Origin: Incurvaria masculella
Lineage: Eukaryota; Arthropoda; Insecta; Lepidoptera; Incurvariidae
Direction: 5' to 3'
Length of the DNA: 64,000 nucleotides
Assembly (NCBI GenBank): GCA_946894095.1
Contig: OX335650.1
Location: forward strand, 7,378,001-7,442,000
Below the pieces are notes generated by a model. The model worked only from the letters and a program-made list of their open reading frames with translations. It made no database searches and was not told where the DNA came from. Made by a program: the position numbers and the translations under genes. Below are positions 46,890 to 59,399 of the stretch, one piece after another. Position 1 is the first letter of the stretch; every line of letters begins with the position of its first letter.

Positions 46890-47000
46890 CGCTTGCGACC
46901 CGCCCCGCCCCGCCCCGCCGCCGCCATCTTGCGCGCGCGTACCACCCCCACAATACGCACTTGACGCAGGTGGCGACCTGGTACCGGGTACGTGCCACAA
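46890..47000. other. GC-rich island
   Basis: Contains CCCCGCCCCGCCCCGCC, overlapping GC boxes, and a CAGGTGGCGACC then GGTACGTG stretch that could mimic splice sites. No ORF with homology was recognised. Possible regulatory CpG patch within the presumed intron. Confidence 0.3.
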
Positions 47001-47922
47001 GGAATACAGCAACCGCTTCCATCTCAATATATTCTTGTGTAGCCGCAGCATATTATTTAGCATGATAGTTTAAATACATACTTATTTATTATGTTTTTTC
47101 TCATATTATAAAAATATGCATGATATATGCTTTTATTATATGTGGCATGCCTCTATAAGTTAATTAATATGTATAAGAACTACATAAGAAAACGTTCCAA
47201 TGGTATTATAACAGGATAAAAATGGTGTCTAAAATCTAAATTGTTTAGAATTTGCCATACATGAGAACATACGACATGTTAAAAAAATTAAGAGTTACAG
47301 TCTCTGATGGCATGCATTTTAAATTAATTGCATTATGTATTCAAACATTTCAAGGGGAGATCTGAGGCGCCGATTCTATTCCGTAAATTCCGTGAAATAT
47401 CAATGAAAAAATGTTAAAAACATTATTACTTTATAAAAAAAATCGACAATAATATGGAGCGCTTTGTTACCTTAGATGAAAAAGAATTTGTTACTGATAG
47501 TAATTTTCAATAAAACTTTGCCTATATTTTAAATGCTAAATGCAATATCATCATACCATTGCCGTTTCTTGAACCAAGACAGTAACAGAACGTATATTTT
47601 CCTATATAAAAAAGAACGACAAATATATGGGTCCTTTATGCTTCAGCGGTTGGTTGGCAATAGATCTAAACACTTCGACCGCAGTATTCGCGCCAAGCAA
47701 TGCTCTCCGTCTCTCGTCACTCGTCTGCCAGTTCCCTTTTGTTTCTTATTCCATTGTTCGCGGCGTTTTTGTCCCTAGCAGCCGGGCGCGCCGGGCGTCC
47801 CGGAAACATTAGCGTGAAAGGTTTACCCTTCTCAACATATTTCGCCGTGTTTCGGTGGATTTGTTGGCATTCGCTCGCTACGCACGGTGTAGTTACTTGC
47901 GATGTCATCGGGCACGGGACCA

Positions 47923-48272
47923 GAGCCGGTAGTCTAAGTTGTCACCTAAATTGGCGTTACGGCTAACCGATCGACTGGCGTTTTCAAATGTATGGAGAAA
48001 TTGAAGAGCGCGCGCAGCGGGCGTTTCCGCGAACTAACATTTGCGAGTCCGAGCTTGATTTGACAGCTTACTCAACTTTGGCGTAAATACGTCGACGTTG
48101 CCGTTTACGTCCACTCCGCGTTTTCATACAAATCGGAAGTCCGCGTTTGACTTTGGCAGCTTGAAGAAGTAAAACAACAGAATATCTAGTAAAAACTTGT
48201 ATGGAGTTTGGAGAAAACGCCAGTCGATCGGTTTGCCGTAAACGCCAATTTAGGTGAGAACTCAGACTGACC
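47923..48272. mobile_element. MITE (CACCTAAATTGGCG family)
   Basis: Full-length relative of 30486-30832. Termini TCACCTAAATTGGCG and CGCCAATTTAGGTGAGAACT. Confidence 0.72.
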
Positions 48273-48296
48273 ACTCAGAAGTATTCAACACCTCGT

Positions 48297-48588
48297 TTTT
48301 AGGGTTCCGTACCCAAAGGGTGAAAACGGAACCCTATTACTAAGCCTCCGCTGTCCGCCCGTCCGTCCGTCCGTCCGTCTGTCACAGGGCTGTATCTCAA
48401 TAACCGTAATAGGTAGGCAGCTGTAATTTTCACGGAGTGTGTATTTATTTTGCCGCTATAACGACAAATAGGTAAAATAAAAAAAATATAAAAATAAAAG
48501 GGGAGCCCATACAAAAAACGCGATTTTTTGGTGTTGATGGTACGGAACCCTTCGTGTGCGAGTCCGACTCGCATTGGCCGGTTTTTTT
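48297..48588 (+). repeat. GGCCAAGTGCGAG repeat
   Basis: Near full-length copy immediately after the MITE; ends GCATTGGCCGGTTTTTTT. Confidence 0.85.
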
Positions 48589-48904
48589 GGTAATTAATTG
48601 TTTTAAATTAATTAACTTTTGTTTTCTTCTTCCTATTGATAGAAACATTGCATTGCGAAGCGTCTGTTTGGAGATGTGCAATACATCTGTGGATCGTCAC
48701 CGCAGCTAATCGCGCCAGTCGCAGATACCTGTGGATCATCGGCACAGGTGATCGTGCAAGTCACGGAGATCGTCGATCGTCGATCTCCGTCTAAAAAAGT
48801 TTGCATGCATGGAGGAGGTGATCTGAGGTTGCAATGTCAACAGGGCGTCAGAATAAAAAAATCGGCAACTTTGACGTCGGACAAGGGATTCGTGCATGAT
48901 AATA

Positions 48905-49202
48905 AAACCGGCCAAGTGCGAGTCGGACTCGCACACGAAGGGTTCCGTACCATAGTACAATGTTAAACACAAAAAAATCACGAATTTTGTATGGGACCCC
49001 CCTTTAATGATTATTTTACCTATTTGTTGTTATAGCGCAAAATAAATACACACTCTGTGAACATTTCAGCTGCCTATCTATAACGGTTCATGAGATACAG
49101 GCCTGTGACAGACGGACGGATGGACGGACGGACGGACGGACGGACAGCGGAGGCTTAGTAATAGGGTTCCGTTTTCACCCTTTGGGTACGGAACCCTAAT
49201 AA
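48905..49202 (-). repeat. GGCCAAGTGCGAG repeat
   Basis: Full-length copy in the opposite orientation to 48297-48588, from AAAACCGGCCAAGTGCGAGT to GGTACGGAACCCTAA. Confidence 0.88.
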
Positions 49203-52152
49203 AAATAGTAGTCCTTTAATGTAAGTACCACACGGAAGCTCAGGCTTTATGAAATCTTTAAAATGAATGAAAAGGTCAATATTGCAATATGCACGAGTTT
49301 CGTCGTTGTTAATTTACTTGGACACGCGGAATGCCTCAAAATGTCGGACATGAGCCACCGACACGCAGCCGCATGGCATTGAAAAGTGGTTATGCTCAAA
49401 AGCGGTAATGTCGCGCCTGGCTGGGTGACGTAATAAAAAACCGATCTTTCGGGCAGGTCCGTCGGATTGGCGAATCCCTCCGCGGATCCAATCCTCGTAA
49501 TTAATTCCTTATCAGACCAGTTTGCGGCTAGATGACTTATATAATGAGTCACGGACGTCTTGGCGCCTCTGATTAATAGTATTCTAAGAATAAATACCAA
49601 CATGTTATATTCTAGGTTTTCCTTGATCGGTTGGTTCATAGGGGAGGTTTTAGTCACCGTCAGTTTAATTCGGTAATTTTGTGGCTTGACGGTAAGTTGA
49701 GGTAACTAGAAAAAATATATATTTAATAATTATTAATTTATATTATACGTATATATATATAACAAGGCAAATGTGAACCACGTTGTAGCCCTGTGCCTAA
49801 TTCATATGAATAATTAACGAAACACCTTATTTGACAGTGGAGAATATAAGTGTAATTTTGTCACATATCCCTATACATGTACTACATACTACAATACACA
49901 AATGTAATATTTTATGGCATGTTTAATTGTTTTAATATACTAATTCATTTATTTTTGTTGCTATTTGCATGTTTAGGATCCAAGCATGACTATAAAATAG
50001 TCACACTATTGGTGAGTATGAGGTAAGCATAAATTGAAATTGCTATTCGTTTACGTAATTTACTAGAATTACTTGCAACATTCTGAGATATTACATTTGT
50101 AAATATACCCAGGCACAACATTGTTTGGAGACAATCACAGACAGTAAATCATAGATACATCACGCTCTGTAACAAAGAAGCAGCGTTCTGAAGATAAGCA
50201 ACAACGATTTGTTTTGGGAGCCAGTGAAAAGGCGTTGAACGCAACTCTATAGAACAAGACATACTTTACGAAAAGACGCAACCGCTGCTGGTCCGCTTTA
50301 CAAGCGAAATGAAATGATTGTCGGGTGATTGTTTTGTCAGCTTGAACGCCTTTACTAGTGACACAATAGAGCTGCCATGGCGTGGGAGAACTCGCTACCA
50401 TACTAAACTTTATAAACTGGGGTACCTAGGTGGTAAATGTTTTTGACGAGTATGATGTTTGGACCGTGGATCAATGACACATTAATTAGACAAAGCTGTA
50501 AAAGAAACTCTTTATAAGACGCTTAGTACAAGGCTGGATTTGAACGAGAAAGCAAACCTTTTGCAAAGCACCGCGGACAGTGCGCCTGCTAATTTCGCCA
50601 CCTGAGATCCATAGGACCAAAACTGAGAATTCTCCAACAGTCCCTCCTGTATTAAATGCCTCTTACTAACACAGTATTTATTTAAGTGTATATGTGTACT
50701 TACATGTTCATGATTTAACGTTATATCTGCGCTGCGGACCGCCAGTGCAAATTTAATATTCAATAATATAGCAGCCATCTGTGGCAGCCATCATCGCTAA
50801 AGTAGTTTCTGGCATGAAACGCTTGTTGTAACGTGTAACGTTGTAACGGTGACTTCGCGATCAATTCTCCATACAAAACAAATATTAGCACGAAAAAATA
50901 CGTCGTCGTCGCGCCACTGGCCTACTTAGGCTACCAAAAGCAATCCAATGAGGAGAAAAAAGTTGCGAACCATGAAAACGGAGTATTCTCAACGAAAATG
51001 CAAATTTCAATTAAGATATAAATTTTATTATTGAATAGCCTGGCATTCAAACTTACGGCCATCGACACAAAGAGACCACTGGCGTGAATCTCTAGGACTG
51101 ATAAAAGTACCAGACAACAGGCGGATCAGGTGATGCGTTTTCTCAAATGTATACACAACACACCCGATTCGGTTATGATGCAACGTTTGCACTCTGAGGT
51201 GTCTCGCTATATGACTCTAAATATATGCACTGTTAATGTAAGTATGTGTGTGTAAAAATGAGATTATGGCGAGCAAAGAGATACTTCTTGTATTTATGTC
51301 TGTCCCAGGTATATTTGAGGATAAATCCGGTCATGCATCATCGCGATCAAACATTCATTCAGCTTGAATCACTCCGATATAACTAATGATCATAGATTAT
51401 GTACGTACGTTATAATGTGTGTTATGCATGTATGTAAATGTGATTAGTTTCGACGTAAATACCTACAATTGTGAACATTTTACTGCTCGTTAAATGCCTT
51501 TGTGTTTAAGACAAGTGCGTCAAGTAAAATAGCATTCTGTAACCTGTAAGGCTTACATCATACTTCATGACAGATGGACGACAGCTAACGATCCGAGCGA
51601 CCTTGTCAAAATGTAGGCAGAAACAGACTCCGACAACCATTACGTGAGCGTAATAGCTGAAAACAGCGAAGCCGTTTACTCGTGCATTACGAATACGCGT
51701 GCTAAAGTTAATATGTCAGCACGGTCCTGTCAGCCGTCCTATTTATTCCTTCCTTTTTATTAAAAACCGGAATTGGTGGCGGTGCCGAGAGGCTAAAGGT
51801 GCTCGGAAAAGCCAAAATCGAACTTGCTCGAACTTGTTTTGTGTGAGGAAATCACTCGCCGGCAGACAGTTTTGTACCATGGCGATGCGCCATCAATCTG
51901 AGAAACAATTTGAGAAATGAGAGAGTAACTGAAAAAGATACACATTAAAACAATTAAACAACACATTCAAAGAAGTCAGGCAAAAAACCACAAAAATCTA
52001 CTGGATCGTAGCCATATCCCTCCCCATGGGCCTTTCATTTCCTATAACATATGTACGTACAAGCATAGAGTAAACATCATTAATCTATGGTACAAGAATA
52101 CTACAACAACGAGCATGTTCTTCCCTCTTCCTACAAAGACTGCGCAGTCTGA
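49203..52152. other. About 3 kb without recognised gene or repeat
   Basis: The longest plain stretch in the window. Minus ORFs of 136 codons (49657-49247) and 88 codons (50401-50135 and 50778-50512) have no recognised motif. The first has reasonable composition (MTKTSPMNQPIKENLEYN start) but no splice or homology support. Confidence 0.4.
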
Positions 52153-52444
52153 TTTTTAGGGTTCTGTACCCAAAGGGTCAAAACGGAACCCTATTACTAA
52201 GCCTCCGCTGTCCGTCCGTCCGTCTGTCACAGGGCTGTATCTCATGAACCGTAATAGGTAGGCAGCTAAAATTTTCACAGAGTGTGTATTTATTTTGCCG
52301 CTATAACAACAAATAGGCAAAATAAAAATATAATCAAAATTAAAGAGGGGCCCGATACAAATAACGTGATTTTATTATGTTAAATCTTGTACGATGGTAC
52401 GGAACCCTTCGTGTGCGAGTCCGACTCGTATTGGCCGTTTTTTT
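52153..52444 (+). repeat. GGCCAAGTGCGAG repeat
   Basis: Near full length, with a short (CCGT)n and a damaged end (TATTGGCCGTTTTTTT) that runs into a perfect hairpin. Confidence 0.83.
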
Positions 52445-52492
52445 CGGATTTGCACCGCTGTTCTACCACAGCGGTGCAAATCCGAAAAAAAC
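52437..52492. other. Perfect 25-bp inverted repeat
   Basis: Arms 52437-52461 and 52468-52492 are perfectly complementary (core CGGATTTGCACCGCTGT) around a 6-base loop TCTACC. The T7 end of the left arm is also the end of the dispersed repeat. Confidence 0.85.
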
Positions 52493-52573
52493 TCCTGGCT
52501 GAATGGTGCTGCATGTTCATGGGCTAACTAACTTAATTTGGGATTTCTACATTTCTACGTGCTTTTAACTAGG

Positions 52574-52740
52574 ATTTAGCCCCGGTTGCACGAAGAAACG
52601 GCTGAGTTAATCAATGTTCAAACACGTAATTTTTTGTGATCCGCATAGAGTTCCTTCCATACTGTCCACACAAAGTGACGTGTTTGATCATACTTTGACG
52701 TTGATTTTGATGTTTTGTCCTTTCGTGCACTCGGCCCTTA
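52574..52740. mobile_element. Short MITE, copy 2 of 2
   Basis: Partner of 35963-36127: GCCCCGGTTGCACGAA and TTCGTGCACTCGGCCC ends. Confidence 0.65.
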
Positions 52741-53599
52741 GGCGTGCGGATTACCGCTTTCTATCTTTCGTAGTACCATCGACTTTTCGCCACTGTGAAA
52801 ATTTTCAAACTGTTTTGTAATTTGAATTTAAAAGTTCTCGTAAAGAAAGACAAATAGTATTTTTTATAGGAAGTTTTTAAAATCTCCCGAGGTATAAAAG
52901 AGAAACATTATTACGAGTGGATAAATTACATTTGCATACTGTTGCTAATCTGCGTGAGCGTTATATAAATATTTGTTTAATGATGGTTGGACGTTTGCTT
53001 AACTTATCTTGGTGCAGTTTGCTCAAGCTATCTGCACGCACTTTTTATTCAATGTGTGACGATTGTATTGCAAAATTTTTCATAAACCGTTCTGTTTATT
53101 GAAATTTATCATTGAACTCAAGTTTTTGACGAAATCGTTAAAGAAACTATGACAATACACCTAAGTTATCCGTCGTGCAAGTGGATTTTACTTATGAGGT
53201 GTTATTTGAAAGCTACACAATTCTAATGGAATATCGTTTTACAGCACTTTTGCAAACGATTTTCGTTGTGCAAACACTCAAAACCATCCCATGGAAATGT
53301 AATCAGAGTTGGCAACAACTTTGTAAGATTCAAATAGTTCCATTCGTCATCAGCACTTCTCCCTCTCGGGCCGCCTTATTCAAACCGTTTCTAGCTCGTA
53401 ATTTACTTTGTAATCAAAGCAACTTCGGTGGCACTCCATTAGTAGTCGCGCGGTGTGCGCGCGGAGGTGGCGGGCGGCGGCGCGGCGCGGGGAAGAGGCG
53501 CCGCGCCGGAGGGAGGGGAAAAAGGTATCCACATTCTAAATATGGCGGCGCGGTGCCTAGTTCATCGTGGAACGTTGATTCAAATTTTGAATTTGGAAA

Positions 53600-53896
53600 A
53601 AAAACCGGCCAAGTGCGAGTCGGACTCGCACACGAAGGGTTCCGTACCATCGTACAAGATTTACCCCAAAAATAACAGTTTTTTGCATGGGCCCCCCCTT
53701 TCATCTTTATTATTTTATAATTTTACCTATTTGTTGTTATAGCGGCAAAATAAATACATAATCTGTGAAAATTTCAGATTCCTACCTGTTACGGTTCATG
53801 AGATACAGCCCTTTGACAGACGGACGGACGGAAGGACAGCGGAGGCTTAGTAATAGGGTTCCGTTTTCACACTTTGGGTACGGAACCCTAAAAATA
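53600..53896 (-). repeat. GGCCAAGTGCGAG repeat
   Basis: Full-length copy in reverse orientation, preceded by a GC-rich patch (53450-53525). A 166-codon plus ORF ending here is a chimera of intron and repeat and is not a gene. Confidence 0.85.
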
Positions 53897-54186
53897 CTGG
53901 TGACGCTGCGTGTGGTTGCAATATTGAAGACTTTTTAACTTATTTAACTTAAACATCTGTCTACAATTTGCGATAGACTTAAAGGTAATTTAATGTGGTT
54001 TATTTGATTTCTTTGTTTAATATTTATATTTAATCTAGATAAATATTTTACCTTTTAAAAGGTTGCCGTATTTTTGTTATAGGTACAGGTGGAGGCAAAT
54101 CCAACTTTTCGAACTTTGGGTGCTGCCGCGAGTTCTACAGTGTCCATAACACAATGAAAATGTAAAAAAAACTGTTTTCCCAGCAA

Positions 54187-54205
54187 AACCGTTAGGTTAG
54201 GTTAG
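54187..54205 (+). repeat. Short TTAGG run
   Basis: Three GTTAG units. It could be a telomere-type seed or chance. Confidence 0.6.
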
Positions 54206-54529
54206 GTGTGCAAGCGGCGAAAGTAAAATAAAAATCAGTACACCTACCTAGTATTCAGCATAGCGTTCGTCGTTATTATCTCCATCGAACATGAAGCGAT
54301 GCCGATAGTCAAACAACTCATACGCCGCCGCCGCCGCCCCTCCCGCGCGCCTCCCCGCGCCGCCGATGTCTCCCGTTATACACACAGCAAACAGCGTGCT
54401 ATGGCACCACGTCTCCACTCATACCATTGAACTAGGCATTCCTCAGGCTAACTTCATGCAAACAAAATGTCTCTCTTGCCACTTTGAGGCAAGATTACAT
54501 GATGTATCGAAGTTCATCACAGGCATAAT

Positions 54530-54690
54530 ACAGAGGAATCTGGTGGGAGTCTGAGGAATCTTAGCCAATCTTAGGGAATCTGGGAATCCCAAGGAAATCA
54601 TTGGCAATCTTAACAATTTCATGGTAATGTCGGGAATCTTGGGTGCGGGAATCAGAAATCGTCGGAAGAGGCGAGTATTCCCGAAATAAT
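54530..54690 (+). repeat. Degenerate GGAATCTT-type cluster, part 1
   Basis: GGAATCTTAG, GGGAATCTGGGAATCCC, GGCAATCTT and GGGAATCTTGGG recur irregularly. A similar cluster lies beyond the MITE pair at 55840-56040. Confidence 0.5.
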
Positions 54691-54766
54691 TCGAAAATCC
54701 TACGTCGAACGCCGGTCCCACCTCTTTTTATGGTCATTCGAAAAATATTTGCAGTTTGCCACTCAA

Positions 54767-55129
54767 CCCATCCCGCTCATCTCCCCATACAAAAGGGGAA
54801 AGAAGATCACGCCCATATTTCTTGTCAGAGATCCAAAATTTTGCTCGAAATAGCTTTATTTGATCGAACTAGATGTCTGATGACCATTGGCATTGTAAAA
54901 TTGTGTTTGGTTTCTAAGTTATAAGGTCCGAAAGTTCTAATTTTTCGCGCGTTTCATACAATAACTTTGGAGGTGGATTACGCAATGATAAAGTAAGAAC
55001 ATCGTAAAAAGATTAGTCATCAGACATAGCTTATTTAATCAAGATTTATGATATATTTGGTTTTTGTTAGATTTTTTACTACAGCGGTCGTGGTTTACTT
55101 TTAGCTATAAGTCGTTGGGTTGGGCCCCC
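54767..55129 (+). mobile_element. TTAA-type MITE, internally shortened
   Basis: 363 bp. The body stops at CTATAAGTCGTT and jumps to the terminus GGGTTGGGCCCCC. The left end has lost about five bases. It ends exactly at the TTAA shared with the next copy. Confidence 0.8.
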
Positions 55130-55133
55130 TTAA

Positions 55134-55675
55134 GGTGGCCCAACCCGGCGGGCCTAACTCATTCGCGGGCACGGTACAAAACCGTGCTGTTGCGCTCTGG
55201 GACCTTCTCTGTTTCATAGAATAAGACAGGCTCCGTGACGAGGAAGATGCAACATGTCCACAAAAAAGACAATGTGCATAGTGTATGATTAGGTAAGATT
55301 TACGAAAATTTTAATTTCAAAACGACTTATAGCTAAAAGTAAACCACGACCGCTGTAGTCAAAAATCTAACAAAAACCAAATAGATTATAAATTTTGATT
55401 AAATAAGCTATGTCTGATGACTAATCTTTTTAAGATGTTCTTACTTTATCATTGCGTAATCCACCTCCAAAGTTATTGCATGAAACTCGCGAAAAATTAG
55501 AACTTTCGCACCTTATAACTTAGAAACCAAACACAATTTTACAATGCCAATGGTCATCAGGCATGTAGTTCGATCAAATAAAGCTATTTTGAGCAAAACT
55601 TTGGATCTCTGACAAGAAATATGGGCGTGATCTTCTTTCCCCTTTTGTATGGGGAGATGAGCGGGATGGGCCACC
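55134..55675 (-). mobile_element. TTAA-type MITE, complete
   Basis: 542 bp between TTAA at 55130-55133 and 55676-55679, termini GGTGGCCCAACCC and GGGATGGGCCACC. Opposite in orientation to the neighbour, forming a long palindrome with it. Confidence 0.85.
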
Positions 55676-55839
55676 TTAAGTTTCATTTTGGATGGCAATC
55701 CTCCGCATCAGCTATATTTTTCTCATTCGATTTTTTTTAATTATTCCACTCAAATTGGGACCTTAATTTAAATTTTGAGAGACCACTTTTTTGCTCATTT
55801 GAAATTCCCGTTCAAACGAAACAAATTTACAAAATCTTT

Positions 55840-56040
55840 GGATATACTGGCAATCTAGCAGTCGTTAGTAATCTTACGAAATCTCAGAATCTTTGGTAAT
55901 CCTAGGAATCTTTGGTAATCCTTTAGGGATGTTTCTTATTTCTTTAAGAAAAATTGAAGTCACCAGGAATCTTTTGTAGCCCGGATCTCAAAATCACAAG
56001 GCAATCCTGGTCATATTGATCTGGTAATCTTGATGTACAC
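55840..56040 (+). repeat. Degenerate GGAATCTT-type cluster, part 2
   Basis: GGCAATCTAG, GTAATCTTACG, CAGAATCTTTGG and GGTAATCCTAGG units, similar to 54530-54690. Confidence 0.5.
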
Positions 56041-57339
56041 TTTTTGGTCGAGTACCTGCCCCTAGCATAATCTGTCAGTTAGTCACTCTCAGTAACCAAG
56101 TTGTTACGCTCATCGCCGTTTCGAATTCAAAGACAACCTGCAACATCGCTTTCAGCTGCTTTGTAAGATCCTGATATTAATGTTGGCCCCATCGATTTAT
56201 ATAGATGGTTGACCCTAATTTGAGAGCTACCTATATCGACTGTTTCATTCGTTTTAAACAGCGAGCGCTTAAAACTGTGATTGTGGTCGCCATATCAGTT
56301 ACTTTAATTCGCCTACCTTGATCATTGAATGATGTGTATGAAAGCCGTCCCCACCCAATAACAAAGTGTGATTCAAATTTCTAACAAAGTGATACATTCT
56401 AAAGACGGATGCTATTCGATATTGTTCTAGAAGTTGATATAGGTAATTAGAAATCCGGTTAAGTACATAGACAGGCTGTCGTCTCGGTGCGAGACGGCGG
56501 CGGCGTACTGGGCGAACCGGCTCCCGGCATGCGCTGGGTGGCAAACTGTGGCAGATCCAAGACAGAGCATTGCATTGTACGACCAATTGACTTTTGTATT
56601 TTCTACGTATGAGAGGACAAAGACTAATTCCCATAGATGAAGCTATGTGTTTGCATATTTTTATTAGTGTCGCTTTTTCATTTGATCGATTTTCAAATCA
56701 CAACGGTGCTAAAGTGTGAAACTAAGAAAAAACGAAAGTGTAAAAAAAGTAGAAACTTACTTCAAATCGGTTTAAAGAAAAATATAGTTTTAGGACATAA
56801 TTTGGCGCTAAAAATCGGCCATTTTTAAAAAATAACAAATTATATACTTAGTGTCACTCTCACAATTCGGACAAATCTAACGACACCTCTCTAGCTAAAA
56901 TCCATCAAGCCGTTCAGGCTGCAGAGCGTGCCAAAGAAAGATACATACACTCAAAAACCCCTTCTTGCGCAGTCGGGTAAAAATAAGTGTTACTTTTTTC
57001 TACTTTTGGCACTGACTTTGATCTCACTTGACATCATTTTGACGAAAGCGTTGCCATATAATACGGCGATGCCTGATTAATGATTTAATTTATAAATAAA
57101 AAGAAACAAAATTGATTACCAAGAGAAAATGAGAATTCGCGCTACTAAAAATACACCTGATTTCATTCTCTCGAATGTTTTTGTGATATCTTCTGGAGAA
57201 AATTATTGTTTTATTGTTTTTACAATTATTGTATGGATATATATTTTGTTATTTTTTTTTTTATTGAATATGGTTTCGTTTCCGACACATATTACTGCTT
57301 TACACTATATAGTTTTATTTTTCATCATCCATAGGCAAT
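56041..57339. other. No gene recognised
   Basis: AT-rich; a GC patch at 56480-56540 has no coding support. The hydrophobic 101-codon plus ORF at 57129-57434 overlaps the next repeat and is probably chance. Confidence 0.35.
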
Positions 57340-57830
57340 ACACTGCATTCGGATGTATTTTATCTTTAGCAAGTTCAATCACAGCGAAGAACTGGCAAGA
57401 AACTTTGCTGGACATTTTTTCAATGTCCACTTAGTCTCATGTTCACATAAAATGGTTGCCACACACATACGTATTTTTACATCTGGTTGTGTAAATCAAT
57501 TATTTTAATTTCTTGGTACGTCACTAATAAGTGTTTACTATGCATGATAGGAGAAAAACACATAACAGGTAGATACACTAAATTAATATGAATTCATGCA
57601 ACATTTTCATGACAAATATCAGTTTATTTTGCAAAGACTATGCCAGCCATCTAAACTGTTTCGAATTGTAGCAGGCCAGCGGGCCTAGTCATGAGATTCT
57701 TACAGACTAGTCCCTGGTGAATCACCGGTGGGTCACAATATTCTGTGGCTCATGAGAATCTAATGAGTAGACCCGCAGTCCCCACAAACAGCACCCGTTC
57801 ACAATCGCTGCACGGGTCCAGCAATCGCCT
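57340..57830 (+). repeat. Dispersed repeat, copy 2 of 2
   Basis: Partner of 11390-11815 in opposite orientation, ending in GCAGGCCAGCGGGCC and CCCCACAAACAGCACCCG blocks. Longer than the first copy owing to an extra segment at about 57680-57770. Confidence 0.6.
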
Positions 57831-58298
57831 CTCTGAATTAAATTTGGCAAAGAGGTGACCCAAAGCGACCTTCCAGCACTACTCCAGTGGAAACAATAAA
57901 TATATGCGATATATTTATCGGACTTTTAGTTTTATTCCTATTATTTGACTTTTAGTTTTATTCCTATTATTTATATCATGAATATATACATTACTACGTA
58001 TACATTGAAATCAGCCTCGCCCTCAGCTACGATGAAAACTATCCTGTACTAAAGTTTTATGTTTATTGGGTATTCGCTATGAATGAGTTGGCCCTACATT
58101 TCTCCTCATAAAAGCGAAAGCGACGCGTTTCCGTAAAACTGCAATGTCTCATTTAATTTACTTTTGAAGTGCTTCAGACATAAAGTAATCTAGCTGTGCA
58201 ATTTACTAACAATAGAGAGAGGGACTTTTTACTACATAATTATCTACACAACTTGTTTGTCTGGGCTTATAAAATTACCGAAGGCGCAAGGGTTAGAA

Positions 58299-58400
58299 CA
58301 CTGAAGAGAAAGGAAGAAGTGACATGCAGTCGATATCCCTTCGCTGCCGTATGATCAAATGACCATATAATTGTATTGGACCATATAATTGTATTGGAAT
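58299..58400 (+). repeat. Old repeat, partner of 12766-12860
   Basis: Shares CACTGAAGAGAAA, GTCGATATC and ATGACCATA blocks. CCATATAATTGTATTGGA is directly duplicated within it. Confidence 0.45.
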
Positions 58401-58426
58401 CAGGCAGCGCGCACGAGTTTGGATTT

Positions 58427-58566
58427 CGGTTGCCGCTATAGCAACAAAAATTAAAACCAAATAAAAATTAAAGGGACTCATACAAGAAACATGATTTGTT
58501 TTGTGTTAAATCTTTAAATTGGTACAGAACCCTTCGTGTGCGAGTGCGACTCGCACTTGGCGGTTC
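58427..58566 (+). repeat. GGCCAAGTGCGAG repeat, 5' truncated
   Basis: Starts in the GCCGCTATA block and ends CACTTGGCGGTT. Confidence 0.75.
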
Positions 58567-58985
58567 TAAATGGGGCCGGGTGGCAAACAGATTATTGGGC
58601 GGTCGGCTTTTGTAGCGCCATAACAGATTGTATATGTATAGTGACTCTCTAGCAAAAGATATGCATGCAAAATTGTATTCCCTCTTTACCCTACTATGCA
58701 CGATCACATGTCGGTCAGTTTAAATTTGAGCTGGAAAGAGTAATACACATGGAAAAACACACATATACATAGTTGATAGATGATCAGTGTTATAGATTAA
58801 AATAGTGAATCCAGAAGTATATCAGTTAACATAGGTTCGTTTAAATCTTCAATGAGGCCTTTGCTACAATGTATATATTGTTTCATGTGACGTTAAGTAA
58901 CGGTTGTTTTGTCGTTCAAGAGTGTGAAACGATCCATTGTGTGACCAGCGGACTGCAAGTGCCCCCGATAACAGCTTCGGCTCCG

Positions 58986-59285
58986 TCAAGTTAGAAACCC
59001 CCTAACGAAAAATCGTATTTTTCTAATGCAGTCGTTTAGTACTTATTTTGTACAGATTTGTACACCTCATTGTTTATTTTGTACGGTTAAGATTGAGTAA
59101 ATACAGGCCAAGCAACGGGGGTTTCTAACTTGACGCTCAGACCGCCAACATTTAATTTTACCTACTTTTAATATCCAATCGTTTTGTACTCATTTTGTAC
59201 TGATTAGTACACCGAATGAATTATTTAGTACGGCTTTGACTTCGAAATAATAGGCAAATGAATGGGGGTTTCTAACTTGACGTTT
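58986..59285. repeat. GGGGGTTTCTAACTTGACG repeats
   Basis: CGTCAAGTTAGAAACCCCC at about 58987-59005 faces two direct copies of its complement near 59117 and 59264, spaced about 147 bp. Intervening sequence is rich in TTTAGTAC/TTTTGTAC. It adjoins the 170-bp satellite and may be a diverged flank of it. Confidence 0.6.
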
Positions 59286-59399
59286 TTCCATGTTAACATT
59301 TATAACTTTTGAAAATGATATTCTAAAAGACCATGCTTTGAAACGTTTAGTACACCAAAAAGTACGTTTAGTACGCATTCGTATCCATAACTACAGGAC

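Noticed and set aside
46860..47065. Coding exon in the GC-rich island
   Set aside because: Splice-like motifs give either a tiny exon or a low-complexity peptide; no homology.
53175..53675. 166-codon plus-strand ORF
   Set aside because: A chimera of AT-rich DNA, a GC patch and the dispersed repeat, with no domain.
57129..57434. Hydrophobic 101-codon ORF as a membrane protein
   Set aside because: AT-rich Phe/Ile/Leu composition, and it overlaps a dispersed repeat.
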